Shown here: positions 42,628 to 52,235 of the stretch, piece by piece | How positions within the stretch are numbered: position 1 is the stretch's first letter | Layout: each line of letters begins with the position of its first letter | Assembly: GCF_902859875.1 (NCBI RefSeq) | Contig: NZ_CADIKF010000008.1 | Span: 98,415 to 162,414 of the forward strand | DNA: 64,000 nt | Source: Paraburkholderia solisilvae | GTDB lineage: Bacteria > Pseudomonadota > Gammaproteobacteria > Burkholderiales > Burkholderiaceae | Direction: 5' to 3' | Position numbers and translations under genes: made by a program | Notes under the pieces: generated by a model | What the model saw: the letters and a program-made list of their open reading frames with translations, nothing else | What the model was told of the DNA's origin: nothing | Database searches by the model: none

Positions 42628-43608
42628 ATGAAAGTGCTGGTAACGGGTGCGGCGGGTTTTCTCGGCCGTCGTCTGATTCGCGCGCTGCTCGCGCGCGGTG
42701 AACTGACCGGCCCTGCCGGCAAGCCGGTCGCGATCGAACGGATCGATGCGTTCGACGTGGTGCCGCTCGAAGGCATGAACGACTCACGCGTGCGCCCGGT
42801 GACCGGCGACATCGCGGACCCCGCGCAAATCGAAAAACTGATCGACGCCGATACGCTTGCGGTGTTCCACCTCGCCGCCATCGTCTCCGGCCAGGCGGAA
42901 CAGGAATTCGAACTCGGCATGCGGATCAACTTCGACGCGACGCGCATGCTGTTCGAACGCATCCGCGCGCTCGGCACGCAGGCGCGCTTCGTCATGACGA
43001 GCTCGGTGGCGGTGTTCGGCGGCGCGATGCCCGCCACCGTGCCGGACACGCAGGTCTGGTCGCCGCAAAGCTCGTACGGCACGCAAAAAGCGCTCTCGGA
43101 CCTGATGCTCGCCGACTACAGCCGGCGCGGCTATATCGACGGCCGCAGCCTGCGCATGCCGACCGTGGTCGTGCGCCCGGGCAAGCCGAACCGCGCGGCA
43201 TCGAGCTTCGCGAGCGGCATCATCCGCGAGCCGATCAACGGCGTCGACGCGGTGTGCCCGGTCGCGCCGGACACGATTCTCTGGTTGATGTCGCCGGACC
43301 GTGCCATCGACAACCTGCTGCACGGCTTCGAGTTGCCGAAGGAAAAGCTGACGCAAGGGCGCGTGATCAATATGCCGGGCCTGTCGGTATCCGTGCAGGA
43401 CATGCTGGCGTCGCTGCGCCGCATCGCCGGTGATGAAGTGGCGAGGCGCGTGAAGATGGAACGCGATCCGGCAATCGAGCGCATCGTGAACTCGTGGCCC
43501 GGCAACTTCTCGGCCGACTACGCGCGCTCGCTCGGTTTCGTTTTCGACGCCGACTTCGACAGCGTGGTGCACGCGTTTATCCGGGACAACGCCGCACCGG
43601 CCGCTTAA
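42628..43608 (+). CDS. denD: D-erythronate dehydrogenase (DenD-type SDR)
   Basis: A 326-residue NAD-dependent enzyme of the extended SDR family. It has the nucleotide site TGAAGFLGRRL (about 6-16), S125/S126 and the catalytic Y150xxxK154 (SYGTQK). DenD oxidises D-erythronate to 2-oxo-tetronate in the pathway with OtnI, OtnK and OtnC, whose genes follow at once, and that context is what supports the specific name. GGAG lies six bases before the ATG at 42628. An earlier in-frame ATG 60 bases upstream has no good site. Confidence 0.82.
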   Translation: MKVLVTGAAGFLGRRLIRALLARGELTGPAGKPVAIERIDAFDVVPLEGMNDSRVRPVTGDIADPAQIEKLIDADTLAVFHLAAIVSGQAEQEFELGMRINFDATRMLFERIRALGTQARFVMTSSVAVFGGAMPATVPDTQVWSPQSSYGTQKALSDLMLADYSRRGYIDGRSLRMPTVVVRPGKPNRAASSFASGIIREPINGVDAVCPVAPDTILWLMSPDRAIDNLLHGFELPKEKLTQGRVINMPGLSVSVQDMLASLRRIAGDEVARRVKMERDPAIERIVNSWPGNFSADYARSLGFVFDADFDSVVHAFIRDNAAPAA

Positions 43609-43721
43609 GCCCTTCAAGCGGCTTGAGCGGCTGAAGCGGTTTGCTCACAGACTCAGGGGCTCGCTCGCAACGCACCGGCCTGTACGCGGCGGCAGCCTCG
43701 CCCCGACCTTGGAACGCCAAC

Positions 43722-45020
43722 ATGACCTCATCGCCTGCCCTGCTCGGCTGCATCGCCGACGACTTCACGGGCGCAACCGACCTCGCGAACATGCTGGTGC
43801 GCGGCGGCATGCGCACCGTTCAAACGATCGGCGTGCCGACCGGCCCGCTCGATACGCCTGCCGAAGCGATCGTGGTCGCGCTGAAATCGCGCACCGCGCC
43901 GCGTGAACAGGCGGTTGCCGAATCGCTCGCCGCGCTCGAATGGCTGCGGAAGCTCGGCTGCAAGCAGTTCTACTTCAAGTACTGCTCGACCTTCGATTCG
44001 ACCGATGCCGGCAATATCGGCCCGGTCGCCGACGCGCTGATGAAAGCGCTGAACGCGCCGTTCGCGATCGCGTGCCCGGCGTTCCCGGAAAACGGCCGCA
44101 CCGTGTATCGCGGCAATCTGTTTGTCGGCGATCTGCTGCTGAACGAATCGGGCATGCAGAACCATCCGCTGACGCCGATGACCGATGCGAACCTCGTGCG
44201 CGTGCTGCAGCGTCAAACGCCGACCCAGGTCGGGCTGCTGCGCTACGACACGGTGCAGCGCGGCGCCGCGGCGCTGGGCGAGGCACGCGCCGCGTTGCAG
44301 CGCGACGGCGTCGGCCTCGCGATCGCCGACGCGATTTCCGATGACGACCTGTACACGCTCGGCGAAGCCTGCGCGAACGACCTGCTGCTGACCGGCGGAT
44401 CCGGCCTCGCGCTCGGCCTGCCGCGCAATTTCGAACGTCAGGGCTTGCTGCCCGCGGCGCAAAACAGCGAACAGGTGCCCGCGGTGCAAGGCCTGTCCGC
44501 GGTGCTGTCGGGCAGTTGCTCGCGCGCGACGCAGGCGCAGGTCGCCCACTGGCGCGACAGCCGACGACCCGCGTTCCGCGTCGATCCGCTCGCGCTCGCG
44601 CGCGGCGACAAGGTGGTCGATGAGGCGATGGCATTCGCCGGGCCGCTGCTCGCCAAAGGCCCGGTGCTTGTGTACGCAACCAGTTCGCCGGAAGAAGTGG
44701 GCGCGGTGCAAAAACAGCTCGGCACGACCGCGTCGGGCGAGCTCGTCGAGCAGGCGCTCGCCGCGATCGCGCGCCGCATGCATGATGCGGGCGTGCGCCG
44801 TTTCGTCGTGGCAGGCGGCGAAACGTCCGGCGCGGTCGTCAACGCACTCGACGTGAAGGCATTGCAAATCGGGCCGCAAATCGATCCGGGTGTGCCGGCC
44901 ACGGTGTCGATCGGTGCGACGCCGCTCGCGCTTGCGCTGAAGTCCGGCAACTTCGGCACCGTCGACTTCTTCAGCAAGACGCTCGGCCTGTTCGATCAAC
45001 TGGGTGGGGCGCAACCATGA
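43722..45020 (+). CDS. otnK: 3-oxo-tetronate kinase (OtnK, DUF1537 family)
   Basis: A 432-residue ATP-dependent kinase. The N-terminal acid-binding domain has CIADDFTGATDLANML (about 10-25), the family hallmark. The C-terminal nucleotide-binding domain carries GGSGLALGLPRN and FVVAGGETSGAVV. It phosphorylates 3-oxo-tetronate at the 4-position. The ATG at 43722 was chosen; the frame is open 27 codons upstream but without a match. otnC follows with a 4-bp overlap. Its name rests on order with denD, otnC and otnI; related DUF1537 enzymes act on other acids. Confidence 0.86.
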   Translation: MTSSPALLGCIADDFTGATDLANMLVRGGMRTVQTIGVPTGPLDTPAEAIVVALKSRTAPREQAVAESLAALEWLRKLGCKQFYFKYCSTFDSTDAGNIGPVADALMKALNAPFAIACPAFPENGRTVYRGNLFVGDLLLNESGMQNHPLTPMTDANLVRVLQRQTPTQVGLLRYDTVQRGAAALGEARAALQRDGVGLAIADAISDDDLYTLGEACANDLLLTGGSGLALGLPRNFERQGLLPAAQNSEQVPAVQGLSAVLSGSCSRATQAQVAHWRDSRRPAFRVDPLALARGDKVVDEAMAFAGPLLAKGPVLVYATSSPEEVGAVQKQLGTTASGELVEQALAAIARRMHDAGVRRFVVAGGETSGAVVNALDVKALQIGPQIDPGVPATVSIGATPLALALKSGNFGTVDFFSKTLGLFDQLGGAQP

Positions 45021-45679
45021 GCGCGACGATCACGTCCGCCGCGGCGGCCGAAAGCCGCGCGCGCGAAGAAATCGCGCGAATCGGCGCCGATCTGTACGCG
45101 CGCCGCTATACGGTCGGCTCCGCCGGCAACATCAGCGCGCGACTCGAAGACGGCTGGCTGATCACGCCGACCGACGCGTGCCTCGGCCATCTCGATCCCG
45201 CGAAGATCGCGAAGGTGGGCCGCGACGGCCAATGGCTGAGCGGTGACAAACCGTCGAAGACGCTCGCGCTGCACCGTAACGTGTATGACACGAACCCCGG
45301 CATGCACGGCGTCGTGCACACGCATTCGACGCATCTGGTCGCGCTGACGCTCGCCGGCGTCTGGAAACCGGACGACGTGCTGCCGCCGATCACGCCGTAC
45401 TACGTGATGAAAGTCGGCCATATCCCGCTCATTCCGTATTGCCGCCCGGGCGACCCGAGCGTGGCCGAACGCGTGCGCGCGCTCGCCAGCGAGGTGCGCG
45501 GCGTGCTGCTCGAGCGGCTCGGACCGGTCGTGTGGGGCGCGAGCGTCTCGCAGGCCGCATGGGCGCTCGAAGAACTCGAAGAGACCGCGCAGTTGTGGCT
45601 GATGACCGAGCCGCGCCCGGCGCCGCTCAGCGACGCGCAGATCGACGAGCTGCGCACGACGTTCGGCGCGCGCTGGTAG
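45017..45679 (+). CDS. otnC: 3-oxo-tetronate 4-phosphate decarboxylase (OtnC, class II aldolase family)
   Basis: A 220-residue metal enzyme. Zinc ligands are visible: H101 and H103 in VHTHSTH and H135 in VGHIPLIPY. The family includes L-fuculose-phosphate aldolase, where these residues hold zinc. OtnC removes CO2 from 3-oxo-tetronate 4-phosphate to yield dihydroxyacetone phosphate, which enters glycolysis. The gene overlaps otnK by four bases (ATGA). Its length is close to relatives (about 210-220). Confidence 0.86.
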   Translation: MSATITSAAAAESRAREEIARIGADLYARRYTVGSAGNISARLEDGWLITPTDACLGHLDPAKIAKVGRDGQWLSGDKPSKTLALHRNVYDTNPGMHGVVHTHSTHLVALTLAGVWKPDDVLPPITPYYVMKVGHIPLIPYCRPGDPSVAERVRALASEVRGVLLERLGPVVWGASVSQAAWALEELEETAQLWLMTEPRPAPLSDAQIDELRTTFGARW

Positions 45680-45740
45680 TCGGCGCGGCGCCGCTGTTTC
45701 CCGCAACGGATCTGAATCTGAACGAACCTGGAGCACGACG

Positions 45741-46523
45741 ATGCCACGCTTTGCCGCCAACCTGACGATGATGTACCGCGAGCACGACTTCCTCGAGCGC
45801 TTCGGCGCCGCCGCGGCCGACGGCTTCAAGGCCGTCGAATATCTGTTCCCGTATGACTACCCTGCTGACCAGCTTGCGCAGCTGCTCAGGCAGCACGGCC
45901 TCGAGCAGGCGCTCTTCAATGCGCCGCCGGGCGACTGGGCCAAAGGCGAGCGCGGCATCGCCGCCCTGCCGGGCCGCGAAGACGAGTTCAAGCGCAGCGT
46001 CGACACCGCGCTGCAATACGCGCAGGCGCTCGGCAATCGCAAGCTGCACTTCATGGCGGGCCTCGTCGGCAAGGATGCCGACCGCGCACGGCATCGCGAC
46101 GTATACGTGCGCAACCTCGCGTATGGCGCAGCGCAAGCGGCGCAGCACGGTTTGACCGTGGTCATCGAGCCGATCAATACGCGCGACATGCCGGGCTATT
46201 TCCTGAATCTGCAAGGCGACGCGCAACAGGTTTGCCGCGACGTCGGCGCGCCGAACCTGAAAGTGCAATTCGACCTGTATCACTGCCAGATCATGGAAGG
46301 CGATCTCGCGGTCAAGCTGAAGCAGATGATGAAAAACGATATCGGCCATCTGCAGATTGCGGGCGTGCCGGACCGCCACGAGCCGGACCTCGGCGAAGTG
46401 AACTACCCGTATTTGTTCGAGCTGATCGACGAGCTCGGCTACGACGGCTGGATTGGCTGCGAGTACGTGCCGAAGGGCGCAACGTCGGCCGGCCTCGGAT
46501 GGGCGAAGCGGTGGCTCGGTTAG
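45741..46523 (+). CDS. otnI: 2-oxo-tetronate isomerase (OtnI, hydroxypyruvate isomerase family)
   Basis: A 260-residue TIM-barrel protein. It has the start [21 protein letters not shown], the catalytic glutamate region [16 protein letters not shown] (about 137-152), and the metal-binding [13 protein letters not shown] and [15 protein letters not shown]. It converts 2-oxo-tetronate to 3-oxo-tetronate, the OtnK substrate. GGAG lies seven bases before the ATG. With denD, otnK and otnC it completes a route from D-erythronate to dihydroxyacetone phosphate. Confidence 0.87.
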   Translation: MPRFAANLTMMYREHDFLERFGAAAADGFKAVEYLFPYDYPADQLAQLLRQHGLEQALFNAPPGDWAKGERGIAALPGREDEFKRSVDTALQYAQALGNRKLHFMAGLVGKDADRARHRDVYVRNLAYGAAQAAQHGLTVVIEPINTRDMPGYFLNLQGDAQQVCRDVGAPNLKVQFDLYHCQIMEGDLAVKLKQMMKNDIGHLQIAGVPDRHEPDLGEVNYPYLFELIDELGYDGWIGCEYVPKGATSAGLGWAKRWLG

Positions 46524-46575
46524 ACACGTAAACGCATCGGCGTCTCACCGTGCGTTGCCGTGCCGAATTCGGCGC

Positions 46576-46608
46576 GACCCGCAACCCGCAACCGGCAACC
46601 GGCAACCC
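46576..46608. repeat. Heptamer tandem repeat after otnI
   Basis: The sequence is built from GCAACCC/GCAACCG-type 7-bp units in succession, about four to five units between otnI and the convergent regulator gene. It does not code for anything obvious. It might be a small, unstable repeat. Confidence 0.5.
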
Positions 46609-46610
46609 AG

Positions 46611-47414
46611 CTACCGGCCGAAGTTGCTGACCAGATCGCGCGCGAGCTTGCCGCCGCTGCCTGCCCAGAAGTCGCGGTCCGCGAGCCGCACGCGCTCGGC
46701 GACGCACAGCATGTGAGCGCCCGCCGCCGCGCGCGCCTCGTCCGGATCGCCCGCCGCGATCGCCGCGACGATCTTCTCGTGCTCATCGCGCACCTGATTC
46801 ACAAAGTCCATCCGGCGCGCTTCGTTCGCGCGCGTCACCTTCACCGCGAGCCGGATCTGCTGCGTGAACATCTCGACAAAACGCACCCAATACGGATTGC
46901 CGGTCGCCTCGGCAATCCGCAAATGAAACTGCACGTCCTCGTCGACGCCGTCGCCGCCCACGCGCATCGCATCTTCGACGCGCCGCAGCGCATGCTCGAT
47001 CTCCGCGAGTTGTCCCGGCGTGCGTCGCACCGCGGCGAGCGCCGCAATCTCCGCTTCGAGGCCGCGCCGCACTTCGGTCAGATTCAGCAGTGACTGCACC
47101 GACTGCTCGGTGAGCGGATCGCCCATCGCCGCGGACGGAAGCGCGGTCTGGCACACGAACGCACCACTGCCCTTGCGGGTGGTCAGCATGCCGTCCGCCT
47201 TCAGCAGCGCAATCGCCTCGCGCATCACCGTGCGGCTCACGCCGAAGTGCTGCGCCATCGCATGCTCGGAAGGCAGCCGCGTACCGGGCGCCAGATCGTC
47301 GCTGCGGATTTTCGACAACAGCTTTTCGGCCACGCGTTCGCCGAGCGTGCCGGCATCGAACGCGCCGCCGCTTTCCTCTGTCTCGGCCACCACGCGGGGG
47401 CTCGCCGGGCTCAT
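46611..47414 (-). CDS. FadR/GntR-family regulator with FCD domain (second)
   Basis: A 267-residue regulator. The winged helix segment reads TRLPSEHAMAQHFGVSRTVMREAIALLKADGMLTTRKGSG. The FCD sensor covers about residues 95-235. It is divergent from the liv-type transport operon, which it probably controls. It resembles the FadR-type protein at 41605 in architecture but is not identical. AAGGAT lies nine bases before the ATG. Confidence 0.88.
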   Translation of the reverse strand: MSPASPRVVAETEESGGAFDAGTLGERVAEKLLSKIRSDDLAPGTRLPSEHAMAQHFGVSRTVMREAIALLKADGMLTTRKGSGAFVCQTALPSAAMGDPLTEQSVQSLLNLTEVRRGLEAEIAALAAVRRTPGQLAEIEHALRRVEDAMRVGGDGVDEDVQFHLRIAEATGNPYWVRFVEMFTQQIRLAVKVTRANEARRMDFVNQVRDEHEKIVAAIAAGDPDEARAAAGAHMLCVAERVRLADRDFWAGSGGKLARDLVSNFGR

Positions 47415-47472
47415 CGATTCGATCCTTCAAAAAGTTTGACTATCTGCGGATTGTACGCAATTCCGATTTCTG

Positions 47473-47501
47473 TTGACAGCCTTAGAACAGCTTTATACCA
47501 T
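47473..47501 (+). promoter_or_regulatory. Possible sigma-70 promoter for the liv-type operon
   Basis: TTGACA (47473-47478) is a perfect -35 element, followed after 17 bases by TACCAT (47496-47501), which matches four of six bases of the -10 consensus. It lies about 200 bp before livH and next to TACATGTA (47518-47525), a small palindrome where a regulator could bind. This is a visual call. Confidence 0.45.
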
Positions 47502-47704
47502 CCACATACAGATTTTATACATGTAGTCGGTTAACTCCGCCATTGGGGAGACAGAGGCTTCGCGGCCCGCATCGGGCCGCGGCGTCAACGGACCGGAGCA
47601 AGGCGCTCGAGCGCCCGCTCCGGTCGACTCGTTGCACAGGTCCCGGTAAGCGCCGAAGCGCCAACCCGCACTCACGCAGCGAGGGAACGGAGGAGAAAGA
47701 AGCG

Positions 47705-48586
47705 ATGAGCTTCGTGGTCAACAACGTCCAGGTGCTGTTCGCCGGGCTCGCGCTGGGTTCGATCTATGCACTGGTCGCACTCGGCTTCGTGCTGATCGTC
47801 CGAGCCACCAACGTCGTCAATTTCGCGCAAGGCGACTTTGCGATGGCCGGCGGCTTCGCGATGGTCGCGTTTCTGAGCAGCGGCCTGCCCTACTGGCTCG
47901 CGTTGGTGCTGGCGCTCGTCGTGCTCGGCATCCTCGGCGTGATCTTCGCGCTCGGCGTCTACTATCCGCTGCGGCACCGGTCGTATCTGCCGGTCATCAT
48001 CAGCACGCTCGGCGCGTCGATCTTCATGCAGAACGCGGCGCTCTACATTTTCGGTCCGCAGCCGCGCGCGATGAAGCGGCTGTTCGACACGCCGGGCATC
48101 GACGTCGGCGGCGTGTTCATGGACACGCAATACCTCGCCATTCTCGGTTTCACCGCCATTGCCGTGACATTCCAGTACGTGCTGTTCGAACGCACGATGC
48201 TCGGCAAGAAACTGCAGGCAACCTCGCAGGACAAGGACATGGCGCGCCTCGTCGGCATTCCGGTCGCCGCGATGATCGCGTTCACGTTCTTCTATAGCGC
48301 GGTGCTCGGCGGCCTCGCCGGCGCGCTCGTGTCGCCCATTCTGTTCGTATCCATCGGCATGGGCTCGATCATCGCGCTGAAGGCGTTCGCGGCCGCGATT
48401 ATCGGCGGCTTCGGCGACATTACCGGCGCGATCATCGGCGGTCTGCTGCTCGGCGTCGTCGAGAGCTTCGGCGCGCAGTACATCTCGGTGGCCTATAAGG
48501 ACGCGTTCGCGTTCCTGCTGCTGTTCCTGTTCCTGATGCTGCGTCCGCAAGGCATCTTCGGCGAAAAAATCTCGGAGAAGGCTTGA
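47705..48586 (+). CDS. Branched-chain amino-acid-type ABC permease (LivH-like)
   Basis: A 293-residue inner-membrane permease of the BPD_transp_2/LivH family. It starts with the usual segment LGSIYALVALGFVLIVRATNVVNFAQGDFAM and contains GGFGDITGAIIGGLLLGVVE near the end. About eight hydrophobic segments are predicted. The ribosome-binding site GGAGGAGAAAG is strong. It shares one base with the stop of the next gene's start (TGATG). Many LivH paralogues carry aromatic or hydroxy acids rather than leucine, so the substrate is uncertain. Confidence 0.9.
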   Translation: MSFVVNNVQVLFAGLALGSIYALVALGFVLIVRATNVVNFAQGDFAMAGGFAMVAFLSSGLPYWLALVLALVVLGILGVIFALGVYYPLRHRSYLPVIISTLGASIFMQNAALYIFGPQPRAMKRLFDTPGIDVGGVFMDTQYLAILGFTAIAVTFQYVLFERTMLGKKLQATSQDKDMARLVGIPVAAMIAFTFFYSAVLGGLAGALVSPILFVSIGMGSIIALKAFAAAIIGGFGDITGAIIGGLLLGVVESFGAQYISVAYKDAFAFLLLFLFLMLRPQGIFGEKISEKA

Positions 48587-50379
48587 TGAATCACGCTCCC
48601 GCCTCCACCGGAGCAGCGCCGGGCGCGCGCGCCGCACGGTTTTCGTTCGGCGCCATCGCGGCGCTCGTCGTGGCGATTGCGGTTGCCTTGGTGCCGTTCG
48701 TCTTTCCGCTCACGCCGTATGTGCTGAACATCTTCATGCAGGCCGCGACCTACGCGATCGCGGTGCTCGGCATGACGGTCGTGCTCGGCTACACCGGTCA
48801 GATCAATCTCGCGCAGGCCACCTTCTTCGGGCTCGGCGCGTATGCGGTCGGGCTCGGCACCGTCGTGCTCGGGCTGAACTTCTGGCTCGCGCTGCTGATC
48901 GGCATCGGCCTCGCAACGTTTGCCGGCTTCGTGCTCGGCCTCACCACGCTGCGTCTGGGCGGCCACTACCTCGCAATGATCACGATCAGCTTCCAGCAGA
49001 TCTTCGATCTCGTGATGGTGAACTGGGCAAGCGTCACGCAAGGGCCGGACGGCGTTGCCGGCATCCAGCGGCCATCGCTGTTCGGTTTCCTGTTCGCCGA
49101 CGATCGCGCCTACGTCGTGCTGTGCCTCGTGTTCCTCTACGCAGCGGTCGCGTTCGTCTGGTGGCTGCCGCGCACGCGCATCGGCCGCGCAATGCGCGCA
49201 GTGCGCGAAAACGAGCTCGCGGCTGAAGTAACCGGCGTCGACACGCTGCGCGTGAAGGTCACCGCGTTCACGATGAGCGCGGCGCTGGCCGGCATCGGCG
49301 GCGCGTTCTACGCGGCCGGCTTCGCGTATATCAGCCCGGACAACTTCAACTTCGCGCGCTCGATCGAGTTCCTGACAATGACGCTGCTGGGCGGCGCCGA
49401 CTCGGCATTCGGCGGCGTGTTCGGTACGGGCCTGCTGATCGTGCTGCCCGAATGGCTGCGTTTTCTGAAGGACATCTATCTCGCGGTGTACGGCCTCGCG
49501 GTGATCCTGATCATGGTGTTTCTGCCGGCCGGTATCTGGGGCCTCGTGCGCGGTCGCTTCAACCGCTTGCAGAAGACGCCGGGCGTCGACCTCGAACGCA
49601 TCGCGCCGCTCGAACTCCACGTGTCGATCGCGAACCCGGCGCCGATCCTGCGGCTCGAGAACATCGCGAAGCACTTCGGCGGCGTGAAGGCGGTCGACGG
49701 CATTTCGATCGAAGTGGCGCGCGGCACCGTGCATACGCTGATCGGCCCGAACGGCTCCGGCAAAACGACTACGCTCAACGTGCTGAACGGCATCTACAAG
49801 GCGACCAGCGGCCGCATCCTGTTCGACGACATCGACATCACCGCGCGCTCGCCGCACCAGCGCGCGGGCCTCGGCATCGGCCGCACGTTCCAGAACATCC
49901 GTCTGTTCGCCTCGATGTCGGTGCTCGAAAACGTGATGATCGGCGCGCAGCGCGACAACAATCCGGTCGGCACGAGCCGCGCCGCGCTGGTCGAGCGCGC
50001 GATGTCCGCGCTGAAATTCGTCGGCATGGCCGAGCAGATGCATATGACCGTGAAGAACCTGCCGTACGGGCATCAGCGTCTGGTCGAAATCGCACGGGCG
50101 CTCGCCGGTCATCCACGCTTCCTGCTGCTCGACGAACCCGCGGCCGGCCTGAACCTGACCGAAAAGAAGAACCTCGGCGAACTGCTGAAGCGTCTGAAGG
50201 GCCACGGCATGACGATCTTCCTGATCGAACACGACATCAGCCTCATCGAGCAGGTGTCCGACACGATCACCGTGCTGAACTTCGGCAAGAAGATCGCGGA
50301 AGGCGAACCGGCTTACGTGATGCGCCATCCGGACGTGGTCGCAGCCTATCTCGGGGAGAACGCGCATGCCGCTGCTTGA
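48586..50379 (+). CDS. Fused permease-ATPase (LivM-LivG) of a branched-chain-type ABC transporter
   Basis: A 597-residue fusion. The first about 325 residues are a LivM-like permease with several membrane helices (YTGQINLAQATFFGLGAYAV). The rest, from about 345, is a LivG-like ATPase with Walker A GPNGSGKTT (about 387-395), an ABC signature region (LPYGHQRLVEIARAL) and Walker B FLLLDEPAAGL. In E. coli these are two genes. A TTG one codon upstream is a possible start; the ATG sharing the livH stop base was chosen. The next gene, livF, starts 14 bases before its end. Confidence 0.9.
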   Translation: MNHAPASTGAAPGARAARFSFGAIAALVVAIAVALVPFVFPLTPYVLNIFMQAATYAIAVLGMTVVLGYTGQINLAQATFFGLGAYAVGLGTVVLGLNFWLALLIGIGLATFAGFVLGLTTLRLGGHYLAMITISFQQIFDLVMVNWASVTQGPDGVAGIQRPSLFGFLFADDRAYVVLCLVFLYAAVAFVWWLPRTRIGRAMRAVRENELAAEVTGVDTLRVKVTAFTMSAALAGIGGAFYAAGFAYISPDNFNFARSIEFLTMTLLGGADSAFGGVFGTGLLIVLPEWLRFLKDIYLAVYGLAVILIMVFLPAGIWGLVRGRFNRLQKTPGVDLERIAPLELHVSIANPAPILRLENIAKHFGGVKAVDGISIEVARGTVHTLIGPNGSGKTTTLNVLNGIYKATSGRILFDDIDITARSPHQRAGLGIGRTFQNIRLFASMSVLENVMIGAQRDNNPVGTSRAALVERAMSALKFVGMAEQMHMTVKNLPYGHQRLVEIARALAGHPRFLLLDEPAAGLNLTEKKNLGELLKRLKGHGMTIFLIEHDISLIEQVSDTITVLNFGKKIAEGEPAYVMRHPDVVAAYLGENAHAAA

Positions 50380-51106
50380 ACTGACGAACATCGAAAGTCA
50401 CTACGGCCACGTGCAGGCGCTGAACGACGTGTCGCTGCATGTCGAACAGGGCGAGATCGTCACGCTGCTCGGCGCGAACGGCGCGGGCAAAAGCACGACA
50501 CTGCGCAATATCTCGGGCCTCGTGCCGGCCACGCGCGGCCAGATCCGCTTCAACGGCGAATCGATCGAGCGCGCGTCGCCCGAGAAAATCGTGCGCATGG
50601 GCATCGCTCACGTACCCGAAGGACGCCGCATCTTTCCCGGGCTGACCGTCAAGGAAAACATCATGATCGGCTCGACGCCGCGCGGCCATGTCGGCCGGCG
50701 CGCGCTCGACACGGAAGTCGACGAGATGTACGCGATTTTCCCGGACCTGAAGCGGCTGTCGAACGCGCTCGGCTGGAGCCTGTCCGGCGGTCAGCAGCAG
50801 ATGCTCGCGGTCGCGCGCGGCCTGATGTCGAAGCCGAAGCTGATCCTGCTCGACGAGCCGTCGCTCGGTCTCGCGCCGATCATCGTGCAGCAACTGTTCG
50901 CGACGATCCGCATGATTCGCGAGCGCGGCACCACCGTGCTGCTCGTCGAACAGAACGCGAACATGGCGCTATCGGTCGCCGATCGCGGTTACGTGCTGTC
51001 GACCGGACGCGTGATCGTCTCGGGCACACCCGCCGAATTGCTCGACAACGAAGAAGTGCGCGCCGCGTATCTGGGCGGCGGCAAAGCACAGGTGGCAACC
51101 GGCTGA
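50366..51106 (+). CDS. ABC transporter ATPase (LivF-like)
   Basis: A 246-residue ATPase. It has Walker A GANGAGKST, signature LSGGQQQMLAVARGL, Walker B LILLDEPSLGL and the LivF-typical IVQQLFATIRMIRERGTTVLLVEQN. It overlaps the LivMG fusion by 14 bases and drives the same transporter. A dehydrogenase gene follows 97 bp later. Confidence 0.9.
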   Translation: MPLLELTNIESHYGHVQALNDVSLHVEQGEIVTLLGANGAGKSTTLRNISGLVPATRGQIRFNGESIERASPEKIVRMGIAHVPEGRRIFPGLTVKENIMIGSTPRGHVGRRALDTEVDEMYAIFPDLKRLSNALGWSLSGGQQQMLAVARGLMSKPKLILLDEPSLGLAPIIVQQLFATIRMIRERGTTVLLVEQNANMALSVADRGYVLSTGRVIVSGTPAELLDNEEVRAAYLGGGKAQVATG

Positions 51107-51203
51107 GCCGGGCCGGCCCGCGACGCGCGACGCTTGACGGACAGCATCGTTTCGTTCCAACGCTTATTCGTTCCCGGTTGCGGAACACACAGGAGAGTCA
51201 AAG

Positions 51204-52136
51204 ATGGAAAAAATCGCAATCATCGGCGCCGGTTTGATCGGCTGTGCGTGGGCGTCGGTGTTCGCGCGCGCCGGTCACACGGTCACGTTGTACGACATCG
51301 ACCCGAACGCGGTCGCGAGCGCGCGCGATACGGTCAAGGCGGGTCTCGTCAAGCAGCGTGCGGTCGGGTTGATCAGCGAAGAACCGGATGTCGTGATCGC
51401 GCGCGTGAGTGCGACGGCGTCGCTCGAAGACGCCGTGCGCGGCGCGGACCTCGTGCAGGAAAACGTGCGTGAAACCGTCGACGCGAAGAAGGAAATCTAC
51501 GCGAAGCTCGACAAGCTGGTCGGCCCGAACACGCTACTCGCAAGCTCGACATCGGGCATTCCGGCGTCGGCGTTCACCGAAGCGCTCGCGTGCCGGCAAC
51601 GCTGCTTCGTCGGCCACCCGATCAACCCGCCGTCGGTCGTGCCGCTTGTCGAACTGGTGCCGGCGCCGTGGACCGAGCCGTCGGTTATCGAGCGCGCACG
51701 CACAATTTACGCCCGCGCAGGCCAGGTGCCGATCGTCGTGAACCGCGAAATCCAGGGCTTTATCGTGAACCGCCTGCAAGGCGCGCTGCTCGCCGAAGCG
51801 TTCCGCCTCGTCGAGGACGGCTATGTGAACGGCAGCGACATCGACAAGGCTGTCAAGGATGGACTCGGCCTGCGCTGGTCGTTTATGGGACCGATGGAAA
51901 CCATCGACCTGAACGCGCCAGGCGGCCTGCGCGACTACTGCGGCCGCTACGGCCCGCTGTACTACGACATCGCCACGCAAGCGGCGCCGCGCCAGTGGAC
52001 CGACGCGCTGATCGGCCGCCTCGAGCAGGAACGTCTCGCCGAACTGCCGGCGGACCAGCGCCCGGCGCGTCAGGCGTGGCGCGACCAGCGGCTGATGGAT
52101 CTGGTCGCGCACAAGCGCGCCGCGCCGGAAAAATAA
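51204..52136 (+). CDS. 3-hydroxyacyl-CoA dehydrogenase-like protein (lambda-crystallin/L-gulonate dehydrogenase type)
   Basis: A 310-residue NAD-dependent enzyme. The Rossmann motif is IIGAGLIGCAW (6-16); the catalytic histidine and glutamate pair of the family is H138 in VGHPINPP and E150 in LVELVPAP. The C-terminal helical domain ends in the usual DLVAHKRA. Members of this group oxidise L-gulonate, L-carnitine or 3-hydroxy acids rather than CoA esters. Sitting inside a transport operon, it may oxidise the imported compound. AGGAG lies eight bases before the ATG. Confidence 0.82.
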   Translation: MEKIAIIGAGLIGCAWASVFARAGHTVTLYDIDPNAVASARDTVKAGLVKQRAVGLISEEPDVVIARVSATASLEDAVRGADLVQENVRETVDAKKEIYAKLDKLVGPNTLLASSTSGIPASAFTEALACRQRCFVGHPINPPSVVPLVELVPAPWTEPSVIERARTIYARAGQVPIVVNREIQGFIVNRLQGALLAEAFRLVEDGYVNGSDIDKAVKDGLGLRWSFMGPMETIDLNAPGGLRDYCGRYGPLYYDIATQAAPRQWTDALIGRLEQERLAELPADQRPARQAWRDQRLMDLVAHKRAAPEK

Positions 52137-52235
52137 GCACGTAAGCGAATACAGCCCGAAGCTGGAGATGTTGTGCCGTTGAACGCTTGACCATTACACC
52201 CGGCCATCCGGCCTGGAACGTCTGGAGACACGTAA

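Noticed and set aside
47415..47530. Operator of the second FadR-type regulator
   Set aside because: Several short palindromic pieces (for example TACATGTA) occur, but none is repeated or long enough to be assigned.
48493..50391. Long open frame antisense to the permease-ATPase fusion gene (632 codons)
   Set aside because: It is His/Arg/Asp-rich with no recognisable motif and lies opposite a gene with Walker motifs.
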